DNA of 64,000 nucleotides from Anaerobaca lacustris (GCF_030012215.1 NZ_JASCXX010000004.1:1-64000); one strand, 5' to 3'. Positions 53,646 through 62,541 are shown, counted from the stretch's first letter. Notes: generated by a model from the sequence alone, not told the origin. A program made the numbers and translations.

Positions 53646-54644
53646 ATGAAGGACGAACGACGGACACGACGCGAATTCATGCGCGACACGGCAACCACCG
53701 CAGCGGGCATCGCGGTCGGTATGGGTATAGCGAAAGCGGCCGGAAGCGCCCCAGAGACGTCGAAGATCCTCAGCTACGATCCCGACATGGAGTACCGGCG
53801 GCTCGGCAAGACAAATATCATGGTCTCGGCCGTCGGCCTGGGAGGCCACGCACGCAGCAACGACAAGGAGCGGACCGAGATCATCAGCCGCTGCCTGGAC
53901 AAGGGCATCAACTACATCGACGCCTGCTGGGACAACGAGGTCAAGCGCGACGCCAAAGCGCTGAAGGGACGGCGGGACAAGGTCTATCTGGCCCTGTCGC
54001 ACGGCGCCAAGGAAGTGCGCAACGAGGATTTCCGCACCTCGAAGAAGCTGCTGGAATCACTCGACGAGCTGCTGCGGGACTCGAATCAGGAATACACCGA
54101 TCTGTGGCGGATCACCTGCCTGGAGCCGGGCGGACGGCACTCGTTCAATACCGCCTGTGAGATCGTCGACGCGCTGGAGAAGGCCAAAAAGCAGGGCAAA
54201 ACCCGTTTCATCGGCTTCTCTTCCCACGACCGCCGATGGATTCAATTCATGATCGAGTATTTCCCGCAGATCGAAGTGGTCTGCTTCCCGTTCACCACAA
54301 TGACCAAGAAAGCCCCGCAGGACAGTCTGTTCGACGCCTTGAAGCAGCGTGACGTTGGCGCCTTCGGAATCAAACCGTTCGCGGCCGCGTCGCTGTTCGC
54401 CGGTGACGCCGAGCAGGACAACCGTCGCGGTCGTCTGGCGTTGCGTTACATCCTCCACAGCAACACCGTGATTCCCATCCCCGGCGTGAACCGCATGGAA
54501 GAGGTGGACAACGTCATCAAGGCCGTATCGGAACGCCGCCAGTTGGACGTCCAGGAGAACGCGGAGCTGGAGAGCGTCGGCCGAGAGGCATTCGCCAGAC
54601 TGCCGCAACAGTATCAGTGGCTCAAGAACTGGCAGTACGTCTGA
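53646..54644 (+). CDS. Aldo/keto reductase-fold protein with TAT-like signal and degenerate active site
   Basis: 332 residues. N-terminus RRTRREFMRDTATTAAGIAVGMG resembles a twin-arginine leader. AKR barrel blocks: MEYRRLGKTNIMVSAVGLGG, IISRCLDKGINYIDACWDNE, EIVDALEKAKKQGKTRFIGFSSHD and ALRYILHSNTVIPIPGVNRMEEVDNVI (cofactor side). The catalytic tetrad Asp-Tyr-Lys-His looks incomplete: after Asp the Tyr region reads CWDNEV, the Lys strand reads VYLALSHGA, and the His strand reads TDLWRITCLEP. It may be a binding protein or use other chemistry. Confidence 0.85.
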   Translation: MKDERRTRREFMRDTATTAAGIAVGMGIAKAAGSAPETSKILSYDPDMEYRRLGKTNIMVSAVGLGGHARSNDKERTEIISRCLDKGINYIDACWDNEVKRDAKALKGRRDKVYLALSHGAKEVRNEDFRTSKKLLESLDELLRDSNQEYTDLWRITCLEPGGRHSFNTACEIVDALEKAKKQGKTRFIGFSSHDRRWIQFMIEYFPQIEVVCFPFTTMTKKAPQDSLFDALKQRDVGAFGIKPFAAASLFAGDAEQDNRRGRLALRYILHSNTVIPIPGVNRMEEVDNVIKAVSERRQLDVQENAELESVGREAFARLPQQYQWLKNWQYV

Positions 54645-54687
54645 TCGACAGCCCCCGCCACTGCACCGAGGGAAACGGGAGACACGG

Positions 54688-55275
54688 ATGCCTCAGATCA
54701 TCACCGCAATACGATCCCAGCCGGGAGTCCATCTTGTCGCCGTCATGTTGGCCGCCATCGTCCTGACCGTCAATGGCTGCGAACGCAACCCGAGCGTCTC
54801 GGGCGCTCGGACCCATGTCGCAGGGTCATCGCCTGTGGTCCAGCCAGCGGCAACCTCTGACGGACCTTTGCTGCTGGAGGATGAGCCGCTTCTGCTGCTG
54901 GACGATGAACCGACAGCGGCGGCAGCAGACAAACCAGCGGCTGACAACAGCCGATGCTTCGTCTGCCACGCCAACTACCTGGACGAGAAGATCGCGGTCA
55001 CTCACGCCCACGCCGGCATCGGCTGCGCCAAATGCCACGGCCCCAGCGACGCGCATATCGCCGACGAATCCTGGGCCTCCGGCGGCAACGGCACGGCGCC
55101 CGAGATCATGTACCCCAAAGACCAGATCAATCCTTCGTGCATGGCGTGCCATCCCAAAAGCACAATCGACACGGCCGATCACAAACCCCTGTTCGCTGAA
55201 TCACCGGCCCCCAAGACGTGCACCGATTGCCATGGCAACCACCGCCTGCCGATACGCCGGAGCAAGTGGAAGTAG
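54688..55275 (+). CDS. Tetraheme c-type cytochrome lipoprotein
   Basis: 195 residues. Lipoprotein-like N-terminus (HLVAVMLAAIVLTVNGC, Cys31), an Ala/Leu/acidic linker, then four CxxCH heme sites: CFVCH, CAKCH, CMACH and CTDCH, with extra histidines (TH-AHAGIG, SDAH, DH) for sixth ligands. The spacing resembles cytochrome c3/NapC-like periplasmic electron carriers. It sits just upstream of the oxidative-stress block, and may link quinone or hydrogen-derived electrons to a terminal reductase. Partner unknown. Confidence 0.88.
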   Translation: MPQIITAIRSQPGVHLVAVMLAAIVLTVNGCERNPSVSGARTHVAGSSPVVQPAATSDGPLLLEDEPLLLLDDEPTAAAADKPAADNSRCFVCHANYLDEKIAVTHAHAGIGCAKCHGPSDAHIADESWASGGNGTAPEIMYPKDQINPSCMACHPKSTIDTADHKPLFAESPAPKTCTDCHGNHRLPIRRSKWK

Positions 55276-55437
55276 ACCACCGGGTCGGTGATAAGACGAA
55301 ATCTCATGGGTTAACCATCCCATAGACAACACTTCCTCGAGATCTTTGCAGAACCCCTGATTCCATTGGAGCGTAAGGCGTTCGCAGGCAGGCACTTGCG
55401 CGCATGAAAAAACCGTCGAAAGAAATTGAGAGGAGGC

Positions 55438-55469
55438 TTGATAATACGGAATAACTACTATATAGTAGT
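55438..55469 (+). promoter_or_regulatory. Promoter with perfect operator palindrome of the Fur-family gene
   Basis: -35 TTGATA (55438-55443), 17-base spacer, -10 TATAGT (55461-55466). A perfect 16-bp palindrome ACTACTATATAGTAGT (55454-55469) covers the -10 element, followed by a partial repeat CTACTACTAC. The likely operator for autoregulation by the downstream repressor. Confidence 0.7.
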
Positions 55470-55498
55470 CCCTACTACTACCGTCCGTCGAAGGTTGT

Positions 55499-56017
55499 AT
55501 GGCACTCGACGGAGGCGCGAAACGAGGCAAGCACTTGCAGGGACCTGCCGTGAACGGGAAGGCAAAGGGCAATCACGATAGGCAAACGAAGCAGACGCTG
55601 GATGCGTTTCAGACCCGGTGTCACGAGGCGGGGCTGAAGGTCACACCCCAGCGGGTCGCCGTCTACCAGACGCTCGTGGAGACGGACGAGCACCCTTCGG
55701 CCGAGATGGTCTTCCGTCGCGTGCGTCGGACCTACCCCAACATCTCGCTCGACACGGTCAACCGGACGCTCCTGACGCTCAGCGAGATCGGCGTCGCCTT
55801 CATCGTTGAAGGATCGGGGGACGCCAAGCGATTCGACGCGAATCTGGGCGATCATCAGCATTTCAGATGCGTCAAATGCCGGAGAATTGTGGATTTTCAC
55901 CATGAACCGTTCGACCGAATCGCCGTACCGGAGAGTCTGACGGGCGGATTCACTGTATTGAGAACGACCGTGTGCGTCGAAGGCGTATGCGACCGATGTC
56001 GCGCCAACGAATCGTGA
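55499..56017 (+). CDS. Fur/PerR-family metalloregulator
   Basis: 172 residues. After a 35-residue basic N-terminal extension comes the Fur winged helix: RCHEAGLKVTPQRVAVYQTLVETDEHPSAEMVFRRVRRTYPNISLDTVNRTLLTLSEIG. Then the metal domain has HQHFRCVKCRRIVDFHHE and the second CxxC VCDRCRANES, giving the structural zinc site. Its neighbours (rubrerythrin, thiol peroxidase, flavodiiron protein, ferritins, rubredoxin) make a PerR-like peroxide sensor more likely than an iron-uptake Fur. The palindrome over its own promoter indicates autoregulation. Confidence 0.9.
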   Translation: MALDGGAKRGKHLQGPAVNGKAKGNHDRQTKQTLDAFQTRCHEAGLKVTPQRVAVYQTLVETDEHPSAEMVFRRVRRTYPNISLDTVNRTLLTLSEIGVAFIVEGSGDAKRFDANLGDHQHFRCVKCRRIVDFHHEPFDRIAVPESLTGGFTVLRTTVCVEGVCDRCRANES

Positions 56018-56076
56018 CGATGGGCATTTTCCGTAAGTATTGATAGATCAACACTATATGTAAATGGAGGCACCGA

Positions 56077-56649
56077 ATGAGTCTGAAAGGCACCGAGACG
56101 GAAAAGAACCTGCTGACGGCCTTTGCGGGTGAATCGCAGGCGCGCAATCGCTACAGTTACTACGCCAGCAAGGCCAAGAAGGACGGCTACGAGCAGATCG
56201 CGGCCATCTTCGAGGAGACGGCCAACCAGGAGAAGGAACACGCCAAGCGTCTTTTCAAGTTCCTCGAAGGTGGCGAGGTCGAGATCCAGGCCGCATTTCC
56301 GGCCGGTGTCATCGGAACGACCCTGGAGAACCTCAAAGAGGCCGCGGCCGGCGAGCACTACGAGACCACGGAGATGTACCCCGGCTTTGCCAAGATCGCC
56401 GAGAAAGAAGGCTTTGTGGAGATCGCCGCCGTCTTCCAGAAAATCGCCGTGGCCGAGAAACGGCATGAGGACCGGTACGTCAAACTGGCCAAGAACATCG
56501 CCGACAGCGCCGTCTTCAAACGTCCTGCGCCGGTCCGCTGGGTGTGTCGAAACTGCGGCTACGTTCACGAGGACACCGATGCGCTGAAGATGTGTCCGGC
56601 TTGTGCCCATTCTCAGGCCCATTTCGAGATCGAGGCGACCAACTATTGA
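56077..56649 (+). CDS. Rubrerythrin
   Basis: Non-heme di-iron peroxidase that reduces hydrogen peroxide with electrons from rubredoxin. 190 residues. The four-helix domain has paired E-x-x-H type ligands ([75 protein letters not shown]). The C-terminal rubredoxin-like domain binds one Fe with CRNCGY and CPAC. Classical order and length. GGAGG lies 7 bases before the ATG. ACACTATATGT just upstream partly resembles the Fur-family palindrome, so co-regulation is possible. Confidence 0.96.
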   Translation: MSLKGTETEKNLLTAFAGESQARNRYSYYASKAKKDGYEQIAAIFEETANQEKEHAKRLFKFLEGGEVEIQAAFPAGVIGTTLENLKEAAAGEHYETTEMYPGFAKIAEKEGFVEIAAVFQKIAVAEKRHEDRYVKLAKNIADSAVFKRPAPVRWVCRNCGYVHEDTDALKMCPACAHSQAHFEIEATNY

Positions 56650-56701
56650 CCGACCGACGCCTGCGCCGAAACGAAGCGTGAGGCGAACGCCGGTCGCGCC
56701 T

Positions 56702-57325
56702 ATGCAGACGTGTAGAAGATCGACCCGGATCCGCGCGTGCCTGCTGATCTGGGCAACCGTGATTGCAGTAACAGGATGTGATAGCCCCCGTGAGGGGAAG
56801 GAGAAACCCATGCAAGAGCGAACAGGTTTGGTGACCTCGAAAGGCAACCCGGTCACCCTTCTGGGGCCGGAGGTCAAGGTCGGCCAGCCGGCACCGGACG
56901 TAGAGTTGACGGCTAACGATCTCTCGACGGTTAAGCTGTCGAGCTTCAAAGGCAAGGTCTGCATCATCGCGTCGGTGCCGTCGCTGGAAACGTCTGTCTG
57001 CGACACGGAAACCCGCCGATTCAACGAGGCCGCCTCCAAGATGGGTGACGATGTCGCCGTCCTGGCGGTCAGTATGGACCTGCCGTTCGCACAGGCCCGC
57101 TGGTGTGGAGCCGCCGGGGTCAAAAACGTCCAGACGCTGTCGGACCATCGCGACGCCGCGTTCGGCGCCTCCTATGGCGTGCTCATCAAGGGCCTGCGAC
57201 TTCTGGCCCGGGCGGTGTTCGTAGTGGACAGACAGGGCGTGGTCCGGTATACGGAACTGGTCAAGGAGGTCGGCAGCGAACCGGACTACGAGGCGGCGCT
57301 GGCCGCCGCCGGGCAACTGCTATAA
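56702..57325 (+). CDS. tpx: Thiol peroxidase (Tpx), probably a lipoprotein form
   Basis: Peroxiredoxin of the Tpx class. Two starts are possible. ATG 56702 gives 207 residues beginning with a convincing lipoprotein signal (TRIRACLLIWATVIAVTGC, Cys26). ATG 56810 has an excellent AAGGAG site and gives the standard 171-residue cytoplasmic enzyme (MQERTGLVTSKGNPVTLLG). Catalytic residues: peroxidatic Cys in SLETSVCDTE (T-x-x-C; Cys100 long numbering) and resolving Cys in ARWCGAAG (Cys135). It follows rubrerythrin by 52 bases and precedes the flavodiiron gene by 53, within one redox-defence run. Confidence 0.92.
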   Translation: MQTCRRSTRIRACLLIWATVIAVTGCDSPREGKEKPMQERTGLVTSKGNPVTLLGPEVKVGQPAPDVELTANDLSTVKLSSFKGKVCIIASVPSLETSVCDTETRRFNEAASKMGDDVAVLAVSMDLPFAQARWCGAAGVKNVQTLSDHRDAAFGASYGVLIKGLRLLARAVFVVDRQGVVRYTELVKEVGSEPDYEAALAAAGQLL

Positions 57326-57378
57326 GGACCGGCCGTACAACCAGAGAGGAACGGCTGCTTGTTGGGAGGACCGCACAG

Positions 57379-58560
57379 ATGAAACAGATCAGACCCAACG
57401 TGTATTCGGTCGGGGCGATCGATTGGGACCGCAGGCTCTTTGACGAGCTGATCCCTTTGCCGGAGGGAACGACATACAACGCCTACGTCGTCAAAGGCAG
57501 CGAGAAGGTGGCGTTGTTGGATACGGTCGATCCGACCAAGAGCGAAACGCTGATGGGCAACCTGGTCTCGCTGGGCATCGACAGGATCGACTACGTCGTC
57601 GCCCACCACGCCGAACAGGACCACTCCGGGACGATCCCGGAGATCCTGATGCTCTATCCCGGCGCGAAGGTGGTCACCAACGCCAAGTGCCGCGCGATGC
57701 TCATCGACCTTCTCCACATCGAAGCCGATCAGTTCCTCGTCGTCGAAGAGAACGCGACCCTGCCCCTGGGCGGCAAGACCCTTCGTTTCATCTACACCCC
57801 GTGGGTCCACTGGCCCGAGACGATGTGCACCTACCTGGAGGAGGACAAGGTCCTGTTCTCGTGCGACTTTTTCGGTGCGCATCTGGCCGAGAGCAGTCTG
57901 TTCGTGGCCGACGAGCCGCTCGTCTACGAGGCCGCCAAGCGGTATTACGCCGAGATCATGATGCCCTTCCGCCCGACCATCCGGAAGAACCTCGACAAGG
58001 TCGATGCGCTCGACATCGAGATCATCGCCCCCAGCCACGGGCCCATCTATGACAACCCCCGGTTCATCGTGGACGCCTACAAGGACTGGGTCGGCGACGA
58101 CGTCAAGAACGAGGTGGTCCTGGCCTACGTGTCGATGCACGAGAGCACGCAGAAGATGGCCGAACACCTGATCGATGCATTGATCGACCGCGGCATCGTC
58201 GTCCGACCGTTCAATCTGACGCATACGGACCTGGGCAAGCTGGCCATCGCGCTGGTCGACGCCGCGACGGTCGTGCTCGGCAGCCCCACCGTTCTGACGG
58301 GCGCCCACCCGAAGGCGGCTTACGCTGCTCTCGTGGCCAACGCACTGCGGCCCAAGACGCGGTTCGCCTCGATCATCGGGTCGTTCGGCTGGGCCGGCAA
58401 GATGACCGAACAGCTCGCGGGCCTGATCTCGAATCTCAAGGTCGAACTGATTCCTCCGGTCGTGGCCAAGGGGCATCCGAGCGATGAGGATTTCCTCGCA
58501 CTGGATAAGCTGGCCGACGAGATTCTGAGTCGGCACAAGGCGATCGGCATCGCCAGGTGA
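57379..58560 (+). CDS. Class A flavodiiron protein (rubredoxin:oxygen oxidoreductase type)
   Basis: Reduces O2 (or NO) to water at a di-iron site using FMN and rubredoxin. 393 residues from ATG 57379 with GGGAGGA 8 bases upstream. The N-terminal beta-lactamase-like di-iron domain has HHAEQDHSG (H-x-E-x-D-H), TPWVHWPETM, SCDFFGAH and APSHGPIYDN. The C-terminal flavodoxin has VVLAYVSMHESTQKMAEHLIDAL and VVLGSPTVLTG. There is no extra fused domain, so class A. The rubredoxin gene four positions downstream is the probable electron donor. Confidence 0.96.
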   Translation: MKQIRPNVYSVGAIDWDRRLFDELIPLPEGTTYNAYVVKGSEKVALLDTVDPTKSETLMGNLVSLGIDRIDYVVAHHAEQDHSGTIPEILMLYPGAKVVTNAKCRAMLIDLLHIEADQFLVVEENATLPLGGKTLRFIYTPWVHWPETMCTYLEEDKVLFSCDFFGAHLAESSLFVADEPLVYEAAKRYYAEIMMPFRPTIRKNLDKVDALDIEIIAPSHGPIYDNPRFIVDAYKDWVGDDVKNEVVLAYVSMHESTQKMAEHLIDALIDRGIVVRPFNLTHTDLGKLAIALVDAATVVLGSPTVLTGAHPKAAYAALVANALRPKTRFASIIGSFGWAGKMTEQLAGLISNLKVELIPPVVAKGHPSDEDFLALDKLADEILSRHKAIGIAR

Positions 58561-58620
58561 CGCTGCGTCGGATCCCATCAGAAGAAATTCAACACACACC
58601 TATCGGAAGGCATGACAACC

Positions 58621-59127
58621 ATGATGAGCAAGAAGATGGAAAAAGCACTCAACGAGCAGATCAATGCGGAGGCTTATTCGGCCTACCTGTATCTGGCGAT
58701 GGCCGCCTATTTCGAGGCGGAGAACCTGCCCGGCATGGCGAACTGGATGCGCATCCAGACCCAGGAGGAGACCGCCCACGCCCTGAAGTTCTTCGATTTC
58801 GTCAACGAGCGTCGCGGCCGGGTCGTCCTGAAGGCCATCGACCAGCCTCAGAAGGAGTGGAAGTCCCCGCTGGCGGCCTTCGAAGCGGCCTTCGCGCACG
58901 AGCAGTTGGTCACCGGGCGAATCGACGACCTGGTCAACCTGGCGATCCAGGCGAAGGACCATGCCACCGCCGCCTTCCTTCAATGGTTCGTCGACGAGCA
59001 GGTCGAGGAGGAGAGCTCGGTTGACAGGATCGTCCAGATGCTTAAGATGGCCGAGAAGGCCCCCGGCGCGATGTTCATGATCGACCGCGATCTGGGCCAG
59101 CGAACGTTCACACCACCGGCAGAGTAA
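58621..59127 (+). CDS. ftn: Bacterial non-heme ferritin
   Basis: Iron storage 24-mer subunit, 168 residues. ATG 58621 is preferred because GGAAGG (58605-58610) is 10 bases upstream, while ATG 58612 would be almost on top of it. Ferroxidase ligands are in ALNEQINAEAYSAYLYLAMAAYFE (Glu), QTQEETAHALKFFDFV (Glu, His) and FEAAFAHEQLVTGRID. FLQWFVDEQVEEE is the fourth-helix motif of FtnA. Storing iron limits Fenton chemistry alongside the peroxide-reducing neighbours. Confidence 0.94.
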   Translation: MMSKKMEKALNEQINAEAYSAYLYLAMAAYFEAENLPGMANWMRIQTQEETAHALKFFDFVNERRGRVVLKAIDQPQKEWKSPLAAFEAAFAHEQLVTGRIDDLVNLAIQAKDHATAAFLQWFVDEQVEEESSVDRIVQMLKMAEKAPGAMFMIDRDLGQRTFTPPAE

Positions 59128-59139
59128 GGAGAGCACCGC

Positions 59140-59640
59140 ATGAGCGTGACATTCAACGCGAATGAAGTTTTCGAGATGGCCGAACAGATCGAGCGGAACG
59201 GCGCCAAGTTCTATCGCGAGGCGGCCACCAACACGGCCGCCCGCGACATGAAAGACATGTTCCTGAACATGGCCGCGATGGAAGATGGACACCTCAAGAC
59301 CTTCGAGGCCATGAGGAAGGAACTGGCGGCCCAGGAAAAGGCCGAGACCGTCTTCGATCCCTACAATGAGGCCACGCTGTATCTCCAGACGATGGCCGAC
59401 AGCAAGGGCAGCGAGGGGCTCAAGAGCCCCACGGAGAAGCTGACGGGCAATGAGTCGGCCCAGGAACTGCTGGAGATCGCCATCGGCGCCGAGAAGAACT
59501 CAGTGCTGTTCTACGTGGGACTGAAGGACCTGGTCAGCGCCCAGGCCGGCCGGGACAAAGTCGAGGCCATCATCCGGGAAGAAGTCCGGCACGTGGCCGA
59601 CCTGAGAAAACAACTGATCGCGTTGAATGAAAGGAAATAG
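59140..59640 (+). CDS. Ferritin-like / rubrerythrin-type di-iron protein without rubredoxin domain
   Basis: 166 residues of the COG1633 ferritin-like family. Four helices with E-x-x-H ligand pattern: [55 protein letters not shown] and [17 protein letters not shown]. No C-terminal rubredoxin cysteines, unlike the rubrerythrin at 56077. It lies between ferritin (12-base gap) and rubredoxin (2-base gap). A peroxidase or iron-handling role with rubredoxin as donor is plausible. Confidence 0.88.
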   Translation: MSVTFNANEVFEMAEQIERNGAKFYREAATNTAARDMKDMFLNMAAMEDGHLKTFEAMRKELAAQEKAETVFDPYNEATLYLQTMADSKGSEGLKSPTEKLTGNESAQELLEIAIGAEKNSVLFYVGLKDLVSAQAGRDKVEAIIREEVRHVADLRKQLIALNERK

Positions 59641-59642
59641 CG

Positions 59643-59798
59643 ATGAAGTACGAGTGCATCCTCTGCGGCTACATCTACGATCCGGCCGTTGGCGATCCCG
59701 ACAACGGAATCAAGCCGGGGACCGCATTTGCCGACCTGCCGGATGACTGGGTCTGCCCGGAATGCGGGGCCGGCAAGGACCAGTTCGAGCCGGCCTGA
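59643..59798 (+). CDS. Rubredoxin
   Basis: 51 residues, full-length rubredoxin: [18 protein letters not shown], then [32 protein letters not shown]. The two CxxCG knuckles (CILCG, CPECG) bind one iron. Electron carrier for the flavodiiron protein and rubrerythrin encoded just upstream. It begins 2 bases after the ferritin-like gene, so it is translationally linked. Confidence 0.96.
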   Translation: MKYECILCGYIYDPAVGDPDNGIKPGTAFADLPDDWVCPECGAGKDQFEPA

Positions 59799-59933
59799 GA
59801 CGCCGCTCGAGCGCCGCACAGACGAGAGACGATGGATTGCCGAGCCTCTGAGACCCCGAGGCTCGGATCCACCAATCGCATTGATGTCATGGGCAACCGT
59901 CGGGCCGCGTCGGGCCCGCAGGAGATCACGCGA

Positions 59934-61481
59934 ATGACTGTCCAGGACATTCACCCTTCCGTTGCCGCGATGGAGATCGTCTGCGCCGAAACGGCCGCCC
60001 CGCCGACAGCGATGGTCGTGTTCGGCGCCTCGGGCGATCTGGTCACGCGCAAGCTCCTGCCCAGCCTCGCCCAGATTCAAGAACGGGGGCTTCTGAGCGA
60101 GCACTTCTGTCTGATCGGCTGCGGGCGAACGGAGTATTCCGACGAGCAGTTCCGGCGCATCGCCCGGGATGCTCTCGGTGAATACGCCAAAGGCATTCCC
60201 CACGACACCGCCGCGTCGTTCGTCGAGAAGCTGTATTATGTCAGCGGCGACTACAATGATCCGACCTTGTATCAGCGAATCAAGGACCGCCTCGCCGAAC
60301 TGAAGCATCGGCACGACGTTCACGGGTGCGACGTCTTCTATCTGGCGGTGCCGCCGGTCCTCTATGGCAGCATCAGCGAACACCTCGGCGCGGCCGGCCT
60401 GTCGTGCAAGGACCAGCCCGACTGTCACCAGCAGGCCCGACTGGTGGTGGAAAAGCCTTTCGGAAGGGACCTCGCCAGTGCCACCGAGTTGAACCGGGTC
60501 CTGGACAAGTGGTTCAAGGAGGAGCAGATCTACCGGATCGACCATTACCTGGGCAAGGAGACCGTCCAGAACCTCATGATCTTCCGGTTTGCCAACGGCC
60601 TCTTCGAGCCCGTCTGGAATCGCAGCCATATCGACAACATTCAGATCACCATCGCCGAGACTTTGGGCGTCGAGCACCGTGCCAGCTATTACGATCAGTC
60701 CGGCGCACTGCGCGACATGTTCCAGAACCATATGCTCCAGATGCTGGCGTTGGTGGCGATGGAGCCGCCCAGTTCGTTCGACGCCGACCGCGTTCGCGAC
60801 GAAAAGGCCAAGCTCCTGCGGTCGATCCGCCCGTTTCAGTTGGACGCATGGAACAGCCCGTTCGTGCGGGGTCGGTATGGAGCGGGCGTCGTGAACGGCC
60901 AGGAGGTGCCGCCCTATCGCGACGAGCCGGGCGTGGCGGCAGACTCGATCACGGAGACCTTTGTCGCGGCCCGACTCTTCGTGGACAACTGGCGGTGGAA
61001 GGACGTCCCGTTCTATCTGCGGACCGGCAAGCGGCTGGCCCGCAAGAGCACGGAGATCGCCATCACGTTCAAACAGGTGCCGCACTCGCTGTTCGGCTCG
61101 GTCGGCCTCGACGAGCTGCCTGCCAACATTCTCGTGTTCCGCATCCAGCCGGAAGAGGGCATGTCTCTGCACTTCCAGGCCAAGCGGCCCGGCTCGAAGA
61201 TCTGTATGGGCACGCTCAACATGAGCTTCGCCTATAAGGACATCTTCAACGCGGACATGCCGGAGGCCTACGAGCGGCTTCTGCTCGATTGCATGACGGG
61301 CGACCAGACACTGTTCACGCGGTTTGACGCCGTGGACCTGGCCTGGCGGCTGCTGACGCCCGTTCTCGACGCCTGGCACGACGGCAAGACGCCCCTGCCG
61401 GAATACCCCGCCGGCAGCGAGAGCTTCCCCCAGGCCGACGCCCTGCCCGCCGCCGACGGCCACCGCTGGCGCCGCCTCTGA
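59934..61481 (+). CDS. zwf: Glucose-6-phosphate 1-dehydrogenase
   Basis: First step of the oxidative pentose phosphate pathway, making NADPH. 515 residues from ATG 59934 (GGAGA 8 bases upstream); the ATG at 59832 adds residues without similarity. NADP-binding MVVFGASGDLVTRKLLPSL, substrate site RIDHYLGKETVQNL, VVEKPFGRDL, and DVPFYLRTGKRLARK near the C-terminal half. It follows the redox-defence genes in the same direction, fitting a role in supplying reducing power against oxidants. Confidence 0.96.
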   Translation: MTVQDIHPSVAAMEIVCAETAAPPTAMVVFGASGDLVTRKLLPSLAQIQERGLLSEHFCLIGCGRTEYSDEQFRRIARDALGEYAKGIPHDTAASFVEKLYYVSGDYNDPTLYQRIKDRLAELKHRHDVHGCDVFYLAVPPVLYGSISEHLGAAGLSCKDQPDCHQQARLVVEKPFGRDLASATELNRVLDKWFKEEQIYRIDHYLGKETVQNLMIFRFANGLFEPVWNRSHIDNIQITIAETLGVEHRASYYDQSGALRDMFQNHMLQMLALVAMEPPSSFDADRVRDEKAKLLRSIRPFQLDAWNSPFVRGRYGAGVVNGQEVPPYRDEPGVAADSITETFVAARLFVDNWRWKDVPFYLRTGKRLARKSTEIAITFKQVPHSLFGSVGLDELPANILVFRIQPEEGMSLHFQAKRPGSKICMGTLNMSFAYKDIFNADMPEAYERLLLDCMTGDQTLFTRFDAVDLAWRLLTPVLDAWHDGKTPLPEYPAGSESFPQADALPAADGHRWRRL

Positions 61482-61515
61482 TCGGGGCCGTCGTCACGCC
61501 CCCACATCCTGATTC

Positions 61516-62541
61516 CTACCGCGACGCGTCGAGGAGAGCTTGGATGTTTTCGGTGGGGACGTCGGGGGGCATTCCGCCGCCGCAGGAGAGGAGGATTCGT
61601 CGTCGGTCGTCTATCGAGTCCAACGCAGCTTTGACGCTGGCGATCACGTCCTCGGGTGTGCCCTGTGCCAGCACGTCGCGGGGCGGGATGTTGCCCAGCA
61701 GCGTCACCGTATCGCCGGCCCGCTCGCGCATCTCGCCCAACGAATGCTCGAAGGCAAAGTTGAACAGATTGACGCCGATCTCGGCTAGGTACGGTGCACA
61801 GACCAGACCCTGCGCATCGTTGTGGAAGAATCGCACGGGCACATCGAGACAGCCGAAAACTCGCTTGAGATAGGGCAACGCCGATTCCTTGAAATCCGCG
61901 TCGCCAAGGAAGCCGACGATGTCGTCGAGGATGAAGACACCCTCAATGGACGGGAAGCACTCCTTCTGGAGTCGCAGCCAGTCGATCGAGAAATCGGCAA
62001 TCAGCGTCAGCAGCTTCTGGATCGGTTCGGGGTCCGTGCGCATCGCCATGAGGAACTCGGTCGTGCCCATCAAAAAGGTCGCAATATTCAGCGGGCCTCG
62101 CGCCACGGCGAACCGAATGCGGTGGCCCGCTTCCTCGATCTGCGGTTGCAGGAGCTTGAGCCGTCGCAACACGAAGGGCAGCAGGCCATCGGTCTTTGGG
62201 TCGGGCTTCTCGATGTTCGCGATATCGTCGATGGAGCGAATGATCTTGTCTGCATAGGGCAGCGCGTTCTCTTCCCAGCGGCACTTGGTTCCGAACGCCG
62301 ACGGCTCGGTGCACATGCCGTACTCCGACCAGAAGCCGGGGAGGAACAGGACGTCGGGAAAGGTCCGAATCGCCTTGAGGTTCGCATCAAGCCACACACG
62401 ATCGCTGCTGTAATAGTCCAGAACGGTCTGTCCCGCCCAGCCGGGTAGCCACGGGCTGTCGATGATGAAGCCGACCGGAAGCGGATCGACCACGTCACCC
62501 GCCAGAACCGCCAACAACTTCTCCCACTGCTCGTTCGTCAT
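61516..62541 (-). CDS. Uroporphyrinogen decarboxylase (URO-D) superfamily protein
   Basis: 341 residues. URO-D-like barrel: VGFIIDSPWLPGW, FPDVLFLPGFWSEYGMCTEPSAFG, ARGPLNIATFLMG, GVFILDDIVGFLG, VRFFHNDAQGLVCAPYLAEIGVNLFNFAFEHSLGEMRERAGDTVTLLGNIPPRDVLAQGTPEDV. The C-terminal SCGGGMPPDVPTENI loop is typical of the MtaA/CmuA-like and catabolic branches, not of heme-pathway HemE. Many relatives are methyltransferases or demethylases. It starts 24 bases after the Gfo/Idh gene in a minus-strand operon of apparent sugar or aromatic catabolism. Substrate unknown. Confidence 0.85.
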   Translation of the reverse strand: MTNEQWEKLLAVLAGDVVDPLPVGFIIDSPWLPGWAGQTVLDYYSSDRVWLDANLKAIRTFPDVLFLPGFWSEYGMCTEPSAFGTKCRWEENALPYADKIIRSIDDIANIEKPDPKTDGLLPFVLRRLKLLQPQIEEAGHRIRFAVARGPLNIATFLMGTTEFLMAMRTDPEPIQKLLTLIADFSIDWLRLQKECFPSIEGVFILDDIVGFLGDADFKESALPYLKRVFGCLDVPVRFFHNDAQGLVCAPYLAEIGVNLFNFAFEHSLGEMRERAGDTVTLLGNIPPRDVLAQGTPEDVIASVKAALDSIDDRRRILLSCGGGMPPDVPTENIQALLDASR

